Part shown: positions 32,714-44,030 of the stretch, piece by piece
Layout: each line of letters begins with the position of its first letter
Numbering within the stretch: position 1 is the first letter of the stretch
Assembly (NCBI GenBank): GCA_019155205.2
Contig: JAHNZQ020003150.1
Coordinates: forward strand, 1,760,443-1,824,442
Length of the DNA: 64,000 bases
Origin: Gracilaria vermiculophylla
Lineage: Eukaryota; Rhodophyta; Florideophyceae; Gracilariales; Gracilariaceae
Direction: 5' to 3'
Position numbers and translations under genes: made by a program
Notes under the pieces: model-generated
What the model was told of the DNA's origin: nothing
What the model saw: the letters and a program-made list of their open reading frames with translations, nothing else
Database searches by the model: none

Positions 32714-32929
32714 GAAATGCAGTCTAATATAGTGCGCGCTTCATATGCAGTTCTTAACAATGCGCGATTAAAATGCAGTGTAAAGTATCGCCTATGCGAT
32801 AAACCTCGCCCACAATCAAATGCCAAATGCAAACATACAACGCATACACATTCTGCGCGTATTTTATATCACACAGACGAAGCACTCAAAACAACCTGTG
32901 TTTCTCAGGGTAGCTACAAATATGCACCT

Positions 32930-33880
32930 TAATGCCTCGAACTAGGTTGAAACCGGGCTAAAGGAGACATTGTAAAGGCTAAACCAAAAACTGAACTCCT
33001 AACCCGATTAATCACACTAGTCCGCCGTTTTTCACGCGCAATACTTTACAAACTACGCTATGCTAACGGCCACATCGTTCTGATCGTTGCTTGAGGCCTT
33101 TGGGGTGCCATGCAACTGCAATATGCCGTCAATCTTGACTGCACCCGAGGAAACGTCTTTGACTTTTGTACTAGCTTTCTTGTCGCTTTCGGTTTCTTGT
33201 TTCACATCGCCTGTAGCAGTCTATGCATTATTCGCAGCTTGACTTTGACCCTCTCCCCTCTCTCCTGTTCCTCTCCTCATCCCATGTTTCATAGCAGTGA
33301 TAAGCTTGACAGGATCGTGCCGGGGTGTACACATGCAGATAGCATGGCCTACAATGCCACGGCTCTGTTCTAGTAGTACATATGTACAATATCCCAATGT
33401 ACAAATCCATGTCTATCGGAATTCATTTCATCCGAGTCAGGTACCAACTTATACCGACCCCCCCAGTAAGAGTCTCAATTTGATAATCATTGTAACATTG
33501 TGAATGGTGGAAGTTAATCACAAGTAACGATCACCATTCTCTCCCGCAATCACTTTGTCACCTTCATGAGACAGTAACACATACTACTGTGCTTGAAACG
33601 GACAAAAAACATGTTCGGCATCCTGTTTGTGCATCACCGGCACGATCTATAACAGGGATATCCTTTGCCGATAGCTGAAATCTAAAGGCCACCCTGTCAC
33701 TTCAGAGCATTTCTGTAGGCGGTGTGGCTTCGGTGCCTGTGTTGCGAAAAAGTGCAGACCACAGCACGCGCTGCCTCGTGACATGCAATGGTCTGCCCCG
33801 GGCGCAAGGGCACTGACCGCCGACGGTGCCCGTAACGGGCCAGACACTGGCCAGTTTTCCCTCATCAATCCTGTACGAGA
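32930..33880. other. No supportable gene
   Basis: Short frames only. This is the middle of the interval bounded by the long inverted repeat. The GC content rises toward the GC-rich repeat starting near 33885. Confidence 0.45.
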
Positions 33881-33884
33881 ACGG

Positions 33885-34140
33885 GTGCAGCGGCGGCGGC
33901 GGCGGCACTGCTGGTGCTGCGCACCTGGGCGCGGTGCGGCGGCGCGGCCTGAGGTGGCGGCGGCGTGGACGACGGGTGGGAGGACGGCGGGTAGCAAGGA
34001 TGCGGGGACGGCAGCTGCGGTGACGGCTGCAGCGGCGGCGGTAGCGGTGGCGGTGGCGGTGGCAGCGGCGCTGCTGCAGCTGCGCGAGTGGGCGCGGCGC
34101 GACGGCGTACGCTGAGGCGGCGGCGGCGACGAGGACAATG
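33885..34140. repeat. GC-rich triplet-like repeat, copy 2
   Basis: A GGC/GCG-rich tract that shares GGGCGCGGCGCGACGGCGTA then CGCTGAGGCGGCGGCGGCGA with 23360-23400. It produces long but meaningless frames on both strands, such as a 264-residue Arg/Ala/Pro-rich frame. It ends immediately before the right arm of the inverted repeat. Confidence 0.6.
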
Positions 34141-34146
34141 GCCACG

Positions 34147-34238
34147 TATAGAAAGTCTGACGTCAGCATTATGCAGGGCACCAGATAAATGGAACACGTG
34201 TCTGCTTTACAGTAACTATTCCAAGGGAGGATAAAGGG
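34147..34238 (+). repeat. Right arm of a long inverted repeat (partner 32341-32431)
   Basis: See the left arm. It lies between the GC-rich repeat and the 3' end of the minus-strand vWA gene. Confidence 0.8.
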
Positions 34239-34480
34239 GTCTGCGCGAGAAGGATGTGAAGGTGACGCGGAGTCACCAGCTTTGCTGTGCAACACCATCA
34301 GCAGTTTGTTGATTGAATACAGACATCGCATCGCGAAGTGTATAGCGTTTCGTGCGTTTTTCTGCAACCGTTGAACTCCTGATAGAAACGAAGGAACGAT
34401 ATTCGAAAGATTCCTTAATAGACGGATCACTTCACACAGCACTATTATCCGCAACGTCACATGGTTCTTCCACAAACGTC

Positions 34481-35140
34481 TCAGTTTCGGTGACAAATTT
34501 TATCAGTTAAGTCGTCACCCGAGGGCTGGCTTCCTTCGTTTTGAAGAAGGAAAAGTTCCGAGCTGTCACCCGCGATGTCAAGCAGCAGCTCCAGATTGGA
34601 ATTTCCCAGAGGAACAACGATAATCTCTCCCAAAGATCTTTCGCGAAAGACCCTGGACCTCCGTCTAGGATCCCCGCCCAAGTTGCTTTCCCCCGTGCTG
34701 AACAGCACAATCTTCCTTTGGCGCCCGGACTCCCGCCGCAGCCGGCTGTCACAGTACGCAATCGGAACGCCAGGAGATGTAGCAGGCGAGCGGTGCATCG
34801 AAAGCTCGCCGCCTTTGCGAATAGCTTCTGTCATGTTAGTCGTCGGCTGAAAAACCACCCGAACGGAAGCCCCGTACTGCACGGCCGCCGCTCGGGCCCC
34901 GTTTCTGGTTGAAAGGCTTGAGAGGGCCTCCTTGAAGACCTGCTTTTGTTTTCGGAACTGACTGGTTGTTATCGAGCCGTCCTCAAGCCCAAAACACACG
35001 TCCACATTGCATGTTTGTGCACTGCACTGTCTTAAAACGTCAGAAAACGTTCTTGGGTGGTCCGAAACAGACTGCTTCGACGTGCACAAGAAGTAAATCA
35101 CACACACGGTGTACCACGTGCCACTCGTTAGCCACCTCAT
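34481..35140 (-). CDS. Secreted vWA-fold protein with degenerate MIDAS
   Basis: An intact 219-residue frame with a hydrophobic leader at residues 1-24 (signal peptide or anchor) and one von Willebrand factor A-like domain. It is a paralogue of the plus-strand gene at 36441. Shared blocks are CNVDVCF against CSVNVCF, the YCDSRLRRE against FCHRQLRRE cysteine helix, NLGGDPRRRSRVF against NMGGDPVRRARIF, and LLDIAGDSSELF against LLTEIAGSTDRVF. The metal site DxSxS is reduced to EDGSITT, and the second metal Asp (LGDG in the paralogue) is STGE, so divalent metal binding is probably lost. A role in binding ligands or matrix without metal is possible. The partner is unknown. Confidence 0.75.
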   Translation of the reverse strand: MRWLTSGTWYTVCVIYFLCTSKQSVSDHPRTFSDVLRQCSAQTCNVDVCFGLEDGSITTSQFRKQKQVFKEALSSLSTRNGARAAAVQYGASVRVVFQPTTNMTEAIRKGGELSMHRSPATSPGVPIAYCDSRLRRESGRQRKIVLFSTGESNLGGDPRRRSRVFRERSLGEIIVVPLGNSNLELLLDIAGDSSELFLLQNEGSQPSGDDLTDKICHRN

Positions 35141-35144
35141 TGAA

Positions 35145-36300
35145 GTCGGATGCAGCTGTCGAAAGGTGAGAATTTCTGGTCACACTCTACTCACAAAAAG
35201 CACATGCTCAAGAAATACTCAAGTTGCGTGGAGCCCTGCCTTGGCGCTGCGTGCATTCCAGTGCGATTTCGCAACAGCCAGCTACGCGGGGGGCTCCGTC
35301 GCACGCATTTCTCCTGCCATACGCGGATGAGTGGGAAAATCGTGTGGGCTGTGGCAGGAGGCTTGCGATCAAGATTTGCAGGAAATTGACAGCGATACTT
35401 CTTGTCGTACTGTTTGCCATGACGAGGACGTTTTTGCTTGGCAAGGATTTGTCTGCCAGGATAGCCTCCATGCCAAATAAGTGTGGGGGATTTCTTCTTT
35501 GGCGGTGTACGATTTGGTGACTCATGATAAGTACTTTTCCATGGTACTACTGCTTAACCATCTTTGAACAAAGTCGTTCCTTGTTGGCATGTCTTTCTTC
35601 TTCCCCTTTCTGCACCACAGGCTAGATCTGTAGACCTTTCCTTATATAGGTTGCATGGATTAACTGGTCCAATGCTGGCTCCGAGTCCATCATTGGTTAG
35701 CTTGGCTTCTTTTCGGAATGGGATGACCATTTACAGCACAAAAGTATGCTCTGCTGCTGCACACGTGAGCTGCATTTATCCAGGACCGTGTTCATGTAAA
35801 CTCTACACAGTAATAGATCTCAACATAGTTGCCATGACTTTTACTCGACAGAACTGTTTTCCAAGTTGGTAATGCTGCCGCTCATCATAAGGACACTGAG
35901 TTGTACAGCATTATTTAAGGCGAGTCCCGAACGTTGAGAGCAATCCTGCAAAAATTTCCTTGGCGGCTTTCATCATAGCACTCTTTCTTCACAACCAGAG
36001 CAATCAATAATATGAACTTCGTTGGAGGCAACACACTGTTTGCTGCTTCTTGCATCTGATAGCAGCTGGTATAAGCACATCAGCAATTGCTCGCAATTCA
36101 AATACATCATTGTTGGACAGGATAGAGCGGTGCAGTCGCCTTTGCACGGTCGTTTGGGCTGCCTCTTCACCAGAATCTAGAGGAGGCATTGATACGCTTT
36201 ACTTTCCGAGGGATACCAACGCGAATCACAGCAATACTTAAAGTAGTTCATACAAGGAAAACATTTGGGGTAGTAAAGGGTGGGTTGAGTTGGTCTGTTC
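35145..36300. other. Shared 5' region of the divergent vWA genes
   Basis: The two vWA genes point away from each other across about 1.3 kb. Frames here (35208-35525 minus, 35224-35520 plus, 35564-35872 plus) overlap one another and show no known domain. A TTATATAGG word lies near 35640 but has no assigned gene. Confidence 0.4.
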
Positions 36301-36316
36301 TCCCCAGCTTCTAGGG

Positions 36317-36322
36317 TATAAG
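36317..36322 (+). promoter_or_regulatory. Candidate TATA box of the plus-strand vWA gene
   Basis: GGGTATAAGTGG lies about 120 bases upstream of the ATG at 36441, followed by a pyrimidine-rich stretch (CTTTCTCTTTCCATTCGCC). Assignment is by position only. Confidence 0.4.
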
Positions 36323-36440
36323 TGGTCCAAACCAAACTTTCTCTTTCCATTCGCCACTCTCTCACTAACCTCATCTTGACGAGCACAATACACATTCTAT
36401 ATCAAATCATCCCGTTTTTTGGTGTCCAGGAACCCTAAGC

Positions 36441-37130
36441 ATGTTGGCTCTAATTTCCGCATTTGCTTTGTTCTTTTCTCTGGGCTGTTGCATGTCGCAT
36501 GAAGACGCCAAGCTTATGTACAAAAGCACAGTTCGGGCAGCTGTTGCTGAAGTTGAAAGGCGTGGATGCAGTGTCAATGTCTGTTTCGCCGTGGACACTA
36601 GTGGATCTGTTTCTAGCACAGATTTTAATTTGGAGAAAGATTTTTTGATTGACATCACTTCTATTGTCGGAGCAGATCCGCGGTCTAAGTTTGCTGCCGG
36701 TCAGTACGGCGTCAGGACTTACCAAATATCTTCGCTCACGAGCAATGTCGAAGAGTTTAACCTGCGCGTGAGAGGCGCCATGTACAAAAATGATCGGGCC
36801 ACGTCGATGGGATCAGGTATCGTATTCTGTCACAGGCAACTAAGAAGGGAGATGCGCAAAAACCCGTATTCAAACCATGCAAATAAACTGATTGTGCTTG
36901 GAGATGGCCGAAATAACATGGGAGGTGATCCAGTTCGTCGCGCGAGGATCTTCAAATACAGAACGAACGGGTTGATATCTACCGTCGGGATCAGTTTTCA
37001 AAATACTGCATTGTTGACTGAAATTGCCGGTTCAACTGACCGTGTTTTCGCTATCGACGATTATGTCGAACTTTCTTTTGTTATTGATGATCTTGTGTTT
37101 GAGATTTGTGGTATCGCTCTTGAAGCCTGA
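36441..37130 (+). CDS. Secreted von Willebrand factor A domain protein with intact MIDAS
   Basis: An intact 229-residue frame. Residues 1-19 are a signal peptide (MLALISAFALFFSLGCCMS), and the remainder is one vWA domain. The MIDAS motif DTSGS begins at Asp52 (VDTSGSVSS), a Thr at about 121 (DRATSMGSG) fits the second loop, and Asp155 (VLGDGRNN) fits the third. Metal-dependent ligand binding is therefore possible. Cys43, Cys48, Cys130 and a C-terminal Cys may form disulfides. vWA domains mediate protein-protein and cell-matrix contacts. In an alga the likely site is the secretory pathway or wall, which is inference. It is divergently arranged with its paralogue at 34481-35140. Confidence 0.85.
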   Translation: MLALISAFALFFSLGCCMSHEDAKLMYKSTVRAAVAEVERRGCSVNVCFAVDTSGSVSSTDFNLEKDFLIDITSIVGADPRSKFAAGQYGVRTYQISSLTSNVEEFNLRVRGAMYKNDRATSMGSGIVFCHRQLRREMRKNPYSNHANKLIVLGDGRNNMGGDPVRRARIFKYRTNGLISTVGISFQNTALLTEIAGSTDRVFAIDDYVELSFVIDDLVFEICGIALEA

Positions 37131-37134
37131 GAGA

Positions 37135-39335
37135 ACTCTAACCATTAAGTAGTATCAGGGAGTGGAAAGCAAAATATTCTTGAAAATTGATGCAGGCGAC
37201 AGTCCGACATCATGTGAAGTACATTAGTATTTATTTACAATTCTAATAACTCTAATAGAATCAATTTTTACATGTGAACTGATATCACCGAAAACAATTA
37301 TTAAAAATTACATTCTTAATTACTTTGATACTGCTTTATTTACTTTAGAGTACAATTCTGGAAATGTCTCCAGCTGATGGTTTGTGTATTGAGTCCTTTT
37401 GATCCTTGAGTGTTTGGGCAACACCAAATAAAAGACCTCAATCCTGACCAAGAAGTACATGATAATCAGTGCAAGGGCCTGTAAATGGAACCAAAAATAT
37501 TTAAGATTTTTGGAATGGACATCAATTTGAAAAAGCGACACGCGGAACGAATTGCAAGTTCCAAAGACAATTCTGCTAACTTTTAAATCACAAAACTAAC
37601 ACAGGATCGCAGTTGGTGAAACCCGTGTACGTTTTAGATGAGTAAATATATGGAAAAAAGAATTCCGGAGAGGTATTTCACTATAGAAAGGATATCAAAA
37701 TTGTTCCAAATTGCTACCTTTCATGAGACTTCTTTCTTTAGGATATTGCTGGGAGTTCCACACTAAAGGCGTCTGCGGTTCTTTTTGGTAGAATAATGCA
37801 GCTTCTAATCAGTTGGTCTTAGGGATTGTTGAACAAATCATTATTCTTTCTCGGTAATAATAATGAAAAATCTTCTGATGATAGATCTTGCTATTTTTCT
37901 GTTTTGCAGTGTAATTTAAAAAACTTTAAAAGAACAGTATACTTAGAGCGAAATTGAAACCAAGGGATTGATGAAACGAATTTTAGATTCTCCGTTCGAA
38001 CACGACACTCCGATATTTGTTAAAAAATATTCGTACGCTCAGCTACCAACAGGCTAAAAATGGAGCTTAAAAATTCATATTTCCTTGAATTTCAATAACT
38101 GCTTCTTACTGTATGAATCACACGCTCTTATCAAGATAATGTTTGATTTTATTTGTTGTACATTTTCATTTAAAATCATGTTAACGTACCTACTATTAAA
38201 ATAACCTACGTTGGTTAAAATCAGCAAATGCTAGATTTTCTTACGCCACATGTTGAGAAGTCTTAACACTTGGTGCTTCGTAGTTTGAGCTCAGCGAAGT
38301 AGAAAATGGTAAATTGAAAGTCAGTTGCCTGCATCCAAACACAAAGCAGCTCGTTCTCGGTCAAGAAGCAAAACATGTACATTGGGTCTAATTTATTTCA
38401 GCAAATGAAAACAAGACTGTTAAAGCAAAAGACATAAATAATTTCTAATTTGGAGTAAACTGTAACAATTTATAATCTTAAAACGATGCTTGCTTCGGAA
38501 GTTCTCGAAAACATCATTTACTTGTTAGCAGAATGAATAATTTTTATGTCAGTAAACATAAACAAAAACTGCGGCCGTAAATATAATCACTTAGCAAATT
38601 GGTTTTAAAAAACGATTTTCGTTTATAGGAAAGATCTATATTCTTAAGAAGTTTATGAACATCCCAAAGGGCTTAAATAAACAAACCATGTACTTGGCCA
38701 AGAACCATTTCTAAATTTGGTAAATCGCTCACCGTAATGTATCAAAAACGAATACCTTGCTTTTTTGTTATCACTTGCAATGCAAAGATAAAAACGCAAT
38801 GGTTTGAGCCAGAGAACAAATAGAGAGCCTTTTTATTATTTGGATAGTATCAATGATCATAAGTGATGGTTTTTGCTCGTTTCATCTCCTAAGCAGTAAG
38901 ATGAAGCACGTATAATATAGTCAATCAATTTTATTATTTATTGCTTATAGAATGAAAGCAATTAAACGAAGTCTTCATACCATTATGCCAAAGACAGAGT
39001 TTTGAAGAAATCCATATCAAAAACCACATTTTTTAACAATTTCAGGCAGAACTGTAAGTTATCAGCCCATGTTCGACACCTAGATAAGATTTTGTCTCTC
39101 ACAAAAAAAATGAAGACCATATCTCAATTAATTACGTAGTAACTAGACTCCTACATTGACGTCCTATCTACTTCTTACATTTTGGACAAATCGTTTTCAG
39201 TTCTTGACTCGTAAAAAGTAGTACTTGTCGATGGTTTTATTAAAGGAGTTATGTATTTTCCGCATCAGTGGTTCCACTCATAATATTTTAAGAGATAGCG
39301 GCGAGACTAATCTGAGGCTATTCCGCAAAGACGTA
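37135..39335. other. Long AT-rich intergenic region
   Basis: About 2.2 kb without a supportable gene. A 73-residue minus-strand frame (37320-37541) is hydrophobic and unrecognised. No terminal repeats, tRNA-like boxes or coding remnants of transposons were seen, which is unusual for this window. Confidence 0.5.
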
Positions 39336-39357
39336 GAATGTGCTGCTGCACGGATGT

Positions 39358-39743
39358 TGTAACATACTCAAGTTGCGTTATTGGTTTGGCGATTGGAAGC
39401 GCATTTGCGTTTCGTCCTGTGTTAAGGGAATTACCGGAATGTACAGAATGCAGCGAGGCAACTGCTTGAACCTTTCGCACCGGGTTCTTACCCAGAAGCC
39501 TCCGTCCACTAGACGCCTACGGGCATGTCCGATTCGATTTGCTATTCGTTTCTTCGTGAGGAAGCAACGACCGGGTACATCCTATAAAAGAAACCTCATG
39601 GACGTCACCGACCAATTTTGGGGACGAGGCAGACGCCAGGGGGTGTGCCCGTTCTCTCCTGCCGCGTGTGCGCATCATTCGCACTCGCTTACCTCGCAAT
39701 CATTGCCTACGCTCGAGCACTTAGACCCCGACACTCGTCATCA
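39358..39743 (+). repeat. 5' LTR of the Gypsy element
   Basis: It runs from TGTAACATACTCAAG to ACTCGTCATCA, with a TATA box CCTATAAAAG at 39581-39590. It matches 44408-44792 over its whole length and 20989-21395 more weakly. Confidence 0.8.
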
Positions 39744-39789
39744 AAGCGCTTCGACCAGAAAGGGTAAGAGTTTGGGTGTCTGTTTGTGC

Positions 39790-40700
39790 TCAGGATGGCT
39801 GCGGTAAGCAACCATGGCATTGTGTTTGTCGTGACATCCCCGTCGCTCAAGTTGGTTGACCAGCCGGCTCTGATCAAATTCGAAACCGAATGAACTGCCT
39901 ACATGGTTAAAGTTGAAAACGTGGACAAAGACTGTGATGACGAGAACTAGATGCATCCAGCCTCGTTTAAAGATTGCGTGGAAGCTTCTACCCTGCACAC
40001 ACAGTGAATTATGGGTGAAATCCAAGGTGCCGATTGCATCAAAGAGCTACGGCCCACGCTGTCCAAGCATAGTTCAATGCGGCGTCGACTGACGCTCTCA
40101 AGGCTTTGTCCGAGCGCATCGATGCAGCGCTTTTTGCTGTATCCTACGAATAGAACAAAGACGACGTTGCCGGAGAAGTAACGAATTTCGTTGTCAGAAT
40201 TATCACGTCGTTGGATCGTAATAACGCCTCAGAGGTCCTAAAAGACGAAAACATCTTGCCAAACACTTCATCGACCGTGTGGGAAAGAAGTTTAAGGACC
40301 CTCTCCTGCATGAACCCATCAAAATGCGCCGCCAAGGGTGGACGAAAAACAAGCTTGCCGACATTAAGTTCTTCAAAAACGAGGTTAGCGGGCTTTCACT
40401 AGACCTGTCACGGACCGAGACGGCACGTCTGCGCTTCGGCAAACCCTGAAACTCCTGTGGACCCAGGAATACGCGTTTGCGACGCCATGAGGACCATAAA
40501 ACAACCGTTGTTATCCCAAGCAAGAAGCATCCTGCGCGCAAACGCAAGAGCGACGTTTGAATTGATGACTTTCTTAACCCTGATTGTAACGGAAAGTACC
40601 AGCGTAGGGACTGCCCAGATAGCAGCGAAAAGCGGGAAAAAAAACTCCTCGAATAGCACTACAAGAAAAAGAATGCCAAACGAGCGAAGCAGGTAGCAAC
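39790..40700 (+). pseudogene. gag: Gypsy gag (copy 2)
   Basis: The capsid region is read in shifting frames: DALKALSERIDAALFAV, AGEVTNFVVRIITSLDR, then in another frame FIDRVGKKFKDPLLHEP and LSLDLSRTETARLRFGKP. It ends near 40620 with a degenerate zinc knuckle (NPDCNGKYQRRDCPD). Several stops interrupt it. The middle region is homologous to the minus-strand remnant at 556-775. Confidence 0.75.
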
Positions 40701-40719
40701 CACTACTTCTTCGTGCTCA

Positions 40720-41140
40720 TTTGTGCCGGACGCCGAAGGAGGTCGCTTCCGAATTGCTGTTGAGGACGCTGCTTTCGACACAGCCTTTGAAGACTTGGGT
40801 TCCGATTCTAATCCGATAGCCAAGTCATCTTTCAAAACTTTGAAGGAAGCGAAGCCGTCAGTTTTGAAGCAATATTTTAAGGAACCTCTCGAGCTGGTCG
40901 GCGCGTTCAAGACCAACAAGGACTCTTTTTCGGCATCTGTAAAGTTTCGCTCACCATCACCATCTACCTTACGTGCTCTAATGTACCAGTTAGCGTACGC
41001 GGCGTTGAGTTTTTCACTGTGTACAACAGCCTGGACGAGATTCTCCTCGGTCGACCTGTCTTCAAGGCTATCGGTTTCGACCTCAGCGAACAACTCCTTC
41101 GCATCCATCCGCTCATCAACAACCGGCACATTACCGCTTG
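40720..41140 (+). pseudogene. Gypsy aspartic protease (copy 2)
   Basis: The active-site region reads FEDLGSDSNPIAKSSFKTL, where retropepsins have D-S/T-G followed by hydrophobic residues. Here the triad is D-L-G. The C-terminal half follows in another frame as DEILLGRPVFKAIGFDL (about 41030-41090), matching the retropepsin LLGxPxLxxLG pattern. It would cleave the gag-pol polyprotein. Confidence 0.65.
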
Positions 41141-41318
41141 AGGGAAAGAGAGGATCATGCTCGCCGCTGCAGCCTACGAAGGCCTATCGTAAATGGCAGC
41201 CGCCGATGACCACATTGATTTACCCGAGTGCCTCCATGAAGACTCTGATGAGTACATCACGAAGGCATTCGATGGCATTGTCGCTAAAGCTCAGATGAAT
41301 TGAATCTCCGAAAATGGG

Positions 41319-42135
41319 GTGCGGTGCATACCCTATACGCTCAAGGAGTATCGCGAGGTTTCTCGAATACAGCTCGGCAACGATCCTCCCGCCGACGTTC
41401 TGCCTCTTGTGATCATGCTCGTTAAAGACGCGAAACTGCACCGCTACCCACAACTTTGGTACGCTCCAAAGCAACGGGAGTTCATCCTCAGAACCATTCG
41501 GGAGCTCGAAGCAATCGGCGCTATTTATAGGAACTTATCCGCGCGCTGGGCCAGTCCGGCTCTCGCGGTGACAAAACCAGGCACGAAAAAGCTGCGAATT
41601 ACAGTCGATCTGCGCGGACCGAATGCGAGAACTGTGCCCATCATCTCTGCACCACGGTACCTCGACTCGAAGTTCCAGGACGTCGCTGCCAGTACTTGTT
41701 TCGCCAATATTAACCTCGCTCATGGATACTGGCTGTTCCCTCTCTCTCCGAAATCGCAATAGATGATGTCTATCCAGACAACTCTCGGCGTCTATTTTTC
41801 CCACTGCCTGATGCAGGGCAGCAGTGACTCTGGAAACCATTTCCAAGCCGTCCCCCAACAGAAGTTTTGACGGCCGCGTCAACAAAATGCTGCAATGGAT
41901 CGACGATTTCCTATTTTTCCTAAGATATAGACGTAGCTCCTCGACTTTATCCGGTCTTTTTACCACGTTTATAGGGAGTGCGGCCTCCAGGTCCACGCAG
42001 AGAAATCTATTTCTTCTCTACCAAATTTGTGGTATGCGGTCGCATTCTCCCTGCACAAGGAATCCAGTATACACCTCGACATTTCGACTCTTTGCTAGCC
42101 ATGACCAGACCTCCTATGGCCGGCGATTTTGAACA
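41319..42135 (+). pseudogene. Gypsy reverse transcriptase (copy 2), catalytic Asp pair present
   Basis: The first 147 residues (41319-41762) carry ASPALAVTKPGTKKLRITVD and FANINLAHGYWLFPL. A TAG at 41760-41762 interrupts the frame. After a frame change, MLQWIDDFLFFL (about 41890) gives the catalytic IDD equivalent of YxDD. It copies element RNA to DNA in virus-like particles. The active-site residues survive, unlike in the 5.6-6.3 kb copy. Confidence 0.85.
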
Positions 42136-42840
42136 GTTCATCTCCGCTACAAACTGGATGCGCACTTCTTTTCCTGCGTTTATTGAAGGCGTCGCGCCGC
42201 TACACGAGCTTTTGGAATCCTGCTACCGATCCACTGGTCGGCGCACGAAACAGTTGCTTCGCAAACCCCTCGCATACCAGCTCTTGGGGCGCTATTCATG
42301 ACGCCGCTTTTGCCGGCATCAGGGAACACCTCGCTGCCTCTGTAAAGCTCGCGCATCCCAAGTCCGGCTAACGTCTTTCTCTCTTAACCGATTTGTCGGA
42401 CACTCAGAGGGATGCGATTCTGACCCAAGTACCCAATGAAGACCTCAAAAAAGACATCGAAAAGCAGCGTCACGAACAGCTATGTTTCCTGTCCAATGTT
42501 TTCTCTGGATCGGCCGGCAACTGGTCCGTTCCTGAAAAGAAAGGGTGCACAATCGTGGATAAAATGTGTTTTTTGGGTTACCTCGTCATGGGGCGCGAAG
42601 TGCCCATGTTTACGGACAGAGCGAACCTCGTATACCTCTACGACCTCTACGACAGGAATCCTGGAATCTCACGGCATACCAAGAGCAAGCTCATGCGTTG
42701 GGAAATCATGCTCTCCTCATTTCATAAAGTGGTCGAACACCTGCCTGGTGAAAGTATTGTCTGGGCCGGACATGCTCACTCGTTGGGCAGTGAACTCCAA
42801 GCGTTCTATGGACGCTATCAGGGTCGCATGAGCCAAACCG
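42129..42840 (+). pseudogene. Gypsy RNase H and connection (copy 2)
   Basis: The thumb/connection is APLHELLESCYRSTGRRTK. The RNase H domain follows: LTDLSDTQRDAILTQVP with the first catalytic Asp, then FLSNVFSGSAGNWSVPEKKG, then FTDRANLVYLYD, and a final ESIVWAGHAHSLGSEL that corresponds to NVWADLLTRW of copy 1. A frame change occurs near 42300. Confidence 0.8.
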
Positions 42841-42843
42841 CTC

Positions 42844-43988
42844 ATGTCCGCCCCAATCAGCCACTATTTGGATTCAAAGATGGATTGGCCCAATCTAAAG
42901 GACATCAGAAACTCGCAGTCTGCATTGAAAGAGAAGCCATTCCCGTCTTTCAAAAAACTCGATGACGTTTTTAAGACCAACGAGGGTGTCGTATGGATAC
43001 CAAGAGATGAAGAGCTTCTCAAGCTTCGCGTCATGGTAGCCATATATACAGGACACGATGGTCACCGAAGTTGGCACGTCACCCTCGCTACTATCCGGAC
43101 TCATTTCCAATGGACTAATATGAGTCACGACGTGGGGTCATTTGTAAGTTCTTTCCTGTATTGTCTCTGTACAGAGACTGGAAAGACCGTACAGTGTCCT
43201 CTCGGTCACGCCATGCACGTTACAGAACCCAACAAGTTGCTCCATTTCGATTTTTTTTCATGTCAGACGGAGAGAACGGTTGCACATATGTGCTTGCCTT
43301 TAATGACGCCTATAGCAGTTTGATGTGGCTAATATCGACCAAGGATACAACTGCCGAGACAGTGTCTGGAGTCCTTATCAACTTGTTTGCTAGTTTTGGC
43401 GTAGTACACCAATGGGTGTCAGACCGCGGCTCTCATTTCAAGAACGATCTGGTGCGATTTCTTCGCAAAAGAATCAATTTAGCGCACCATTTCACCCTCG
43501 CCTACTTTCCGTGGAGTAACGGTACGGTCGAAGTGGTCAATCGCGAGCTACCAAAGACGACACGTGGACTACGCTCAGAGTATCAGCTATCACAACGCTG
43601 TTCTTCTAGCATCATACCCTTCGTGCAGTCTGTTCTGAACAGGACGATCCTTCATCATCTCGGTAACCACTGCTCCCCCACCGTCTTCACGGGTAATCCG
43701 CAGGACACAGCACTATGTGCAATTTTGCATGAGGTCGGACCTGAGATCTCGGTGTGTTCCATAGAAGACATCCGCTGTGACAAGCACAAATACGTTATAA
43801 AACTTGTCAAATCCTTGGAAGCAACGCAAAAAGATGTAGCCGAACGTTCGACAAAGAAACGGAAGGCTGCGAAAAATTCACACAACTGGAAGACACACGT
43901 GCGCGCTATCAACTTCAGCGAGGGTGCCTCCGTCCTGCGCGGCATCCTTCAACAAGAACACACGCGCAAACCGTCGTTGATATGGTAA
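42844..43988 (+). pseudogene. Gypsy integrase (copy 2), full catalytic triad
   Basis: The zinc-binding N-terminal region (HDGHRSWHVTLATIRTHF, 42844 onward) and the first core strand LLHFDF (first Asp) are in one frame. The rest (43161-43988) is in another. The frames meet at a T8 run at 43251-43258. The second Asp is in WVSDRGSHFKND and the Glu in WSNGTVEVVNRE. All three DDE residues survive. The downstream region is basic (KKRKAAKNSHNWK) and ends at 43988. Confidence 0.88.
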
Positions 43989-44030
43989 GGACCCTTCCCA
44001 GTTGTTTGATACAGAAGCGAATACATATTC

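Noticed and set aside
33702..34496. 264-residue minus-strand frame and overlapping long frames on both strands
   Set aside because: The frames arise from the GC-rich triplet-like tract, are Arg/Ala/Pro-rich and are open on several frames at once.
39340..39807. 155-residue frame, and its relative at 44517-44999
   Set aside because: Both lie in the Gypsy LTRs. The similar translations reflect LTR duplication, not a protein gene.
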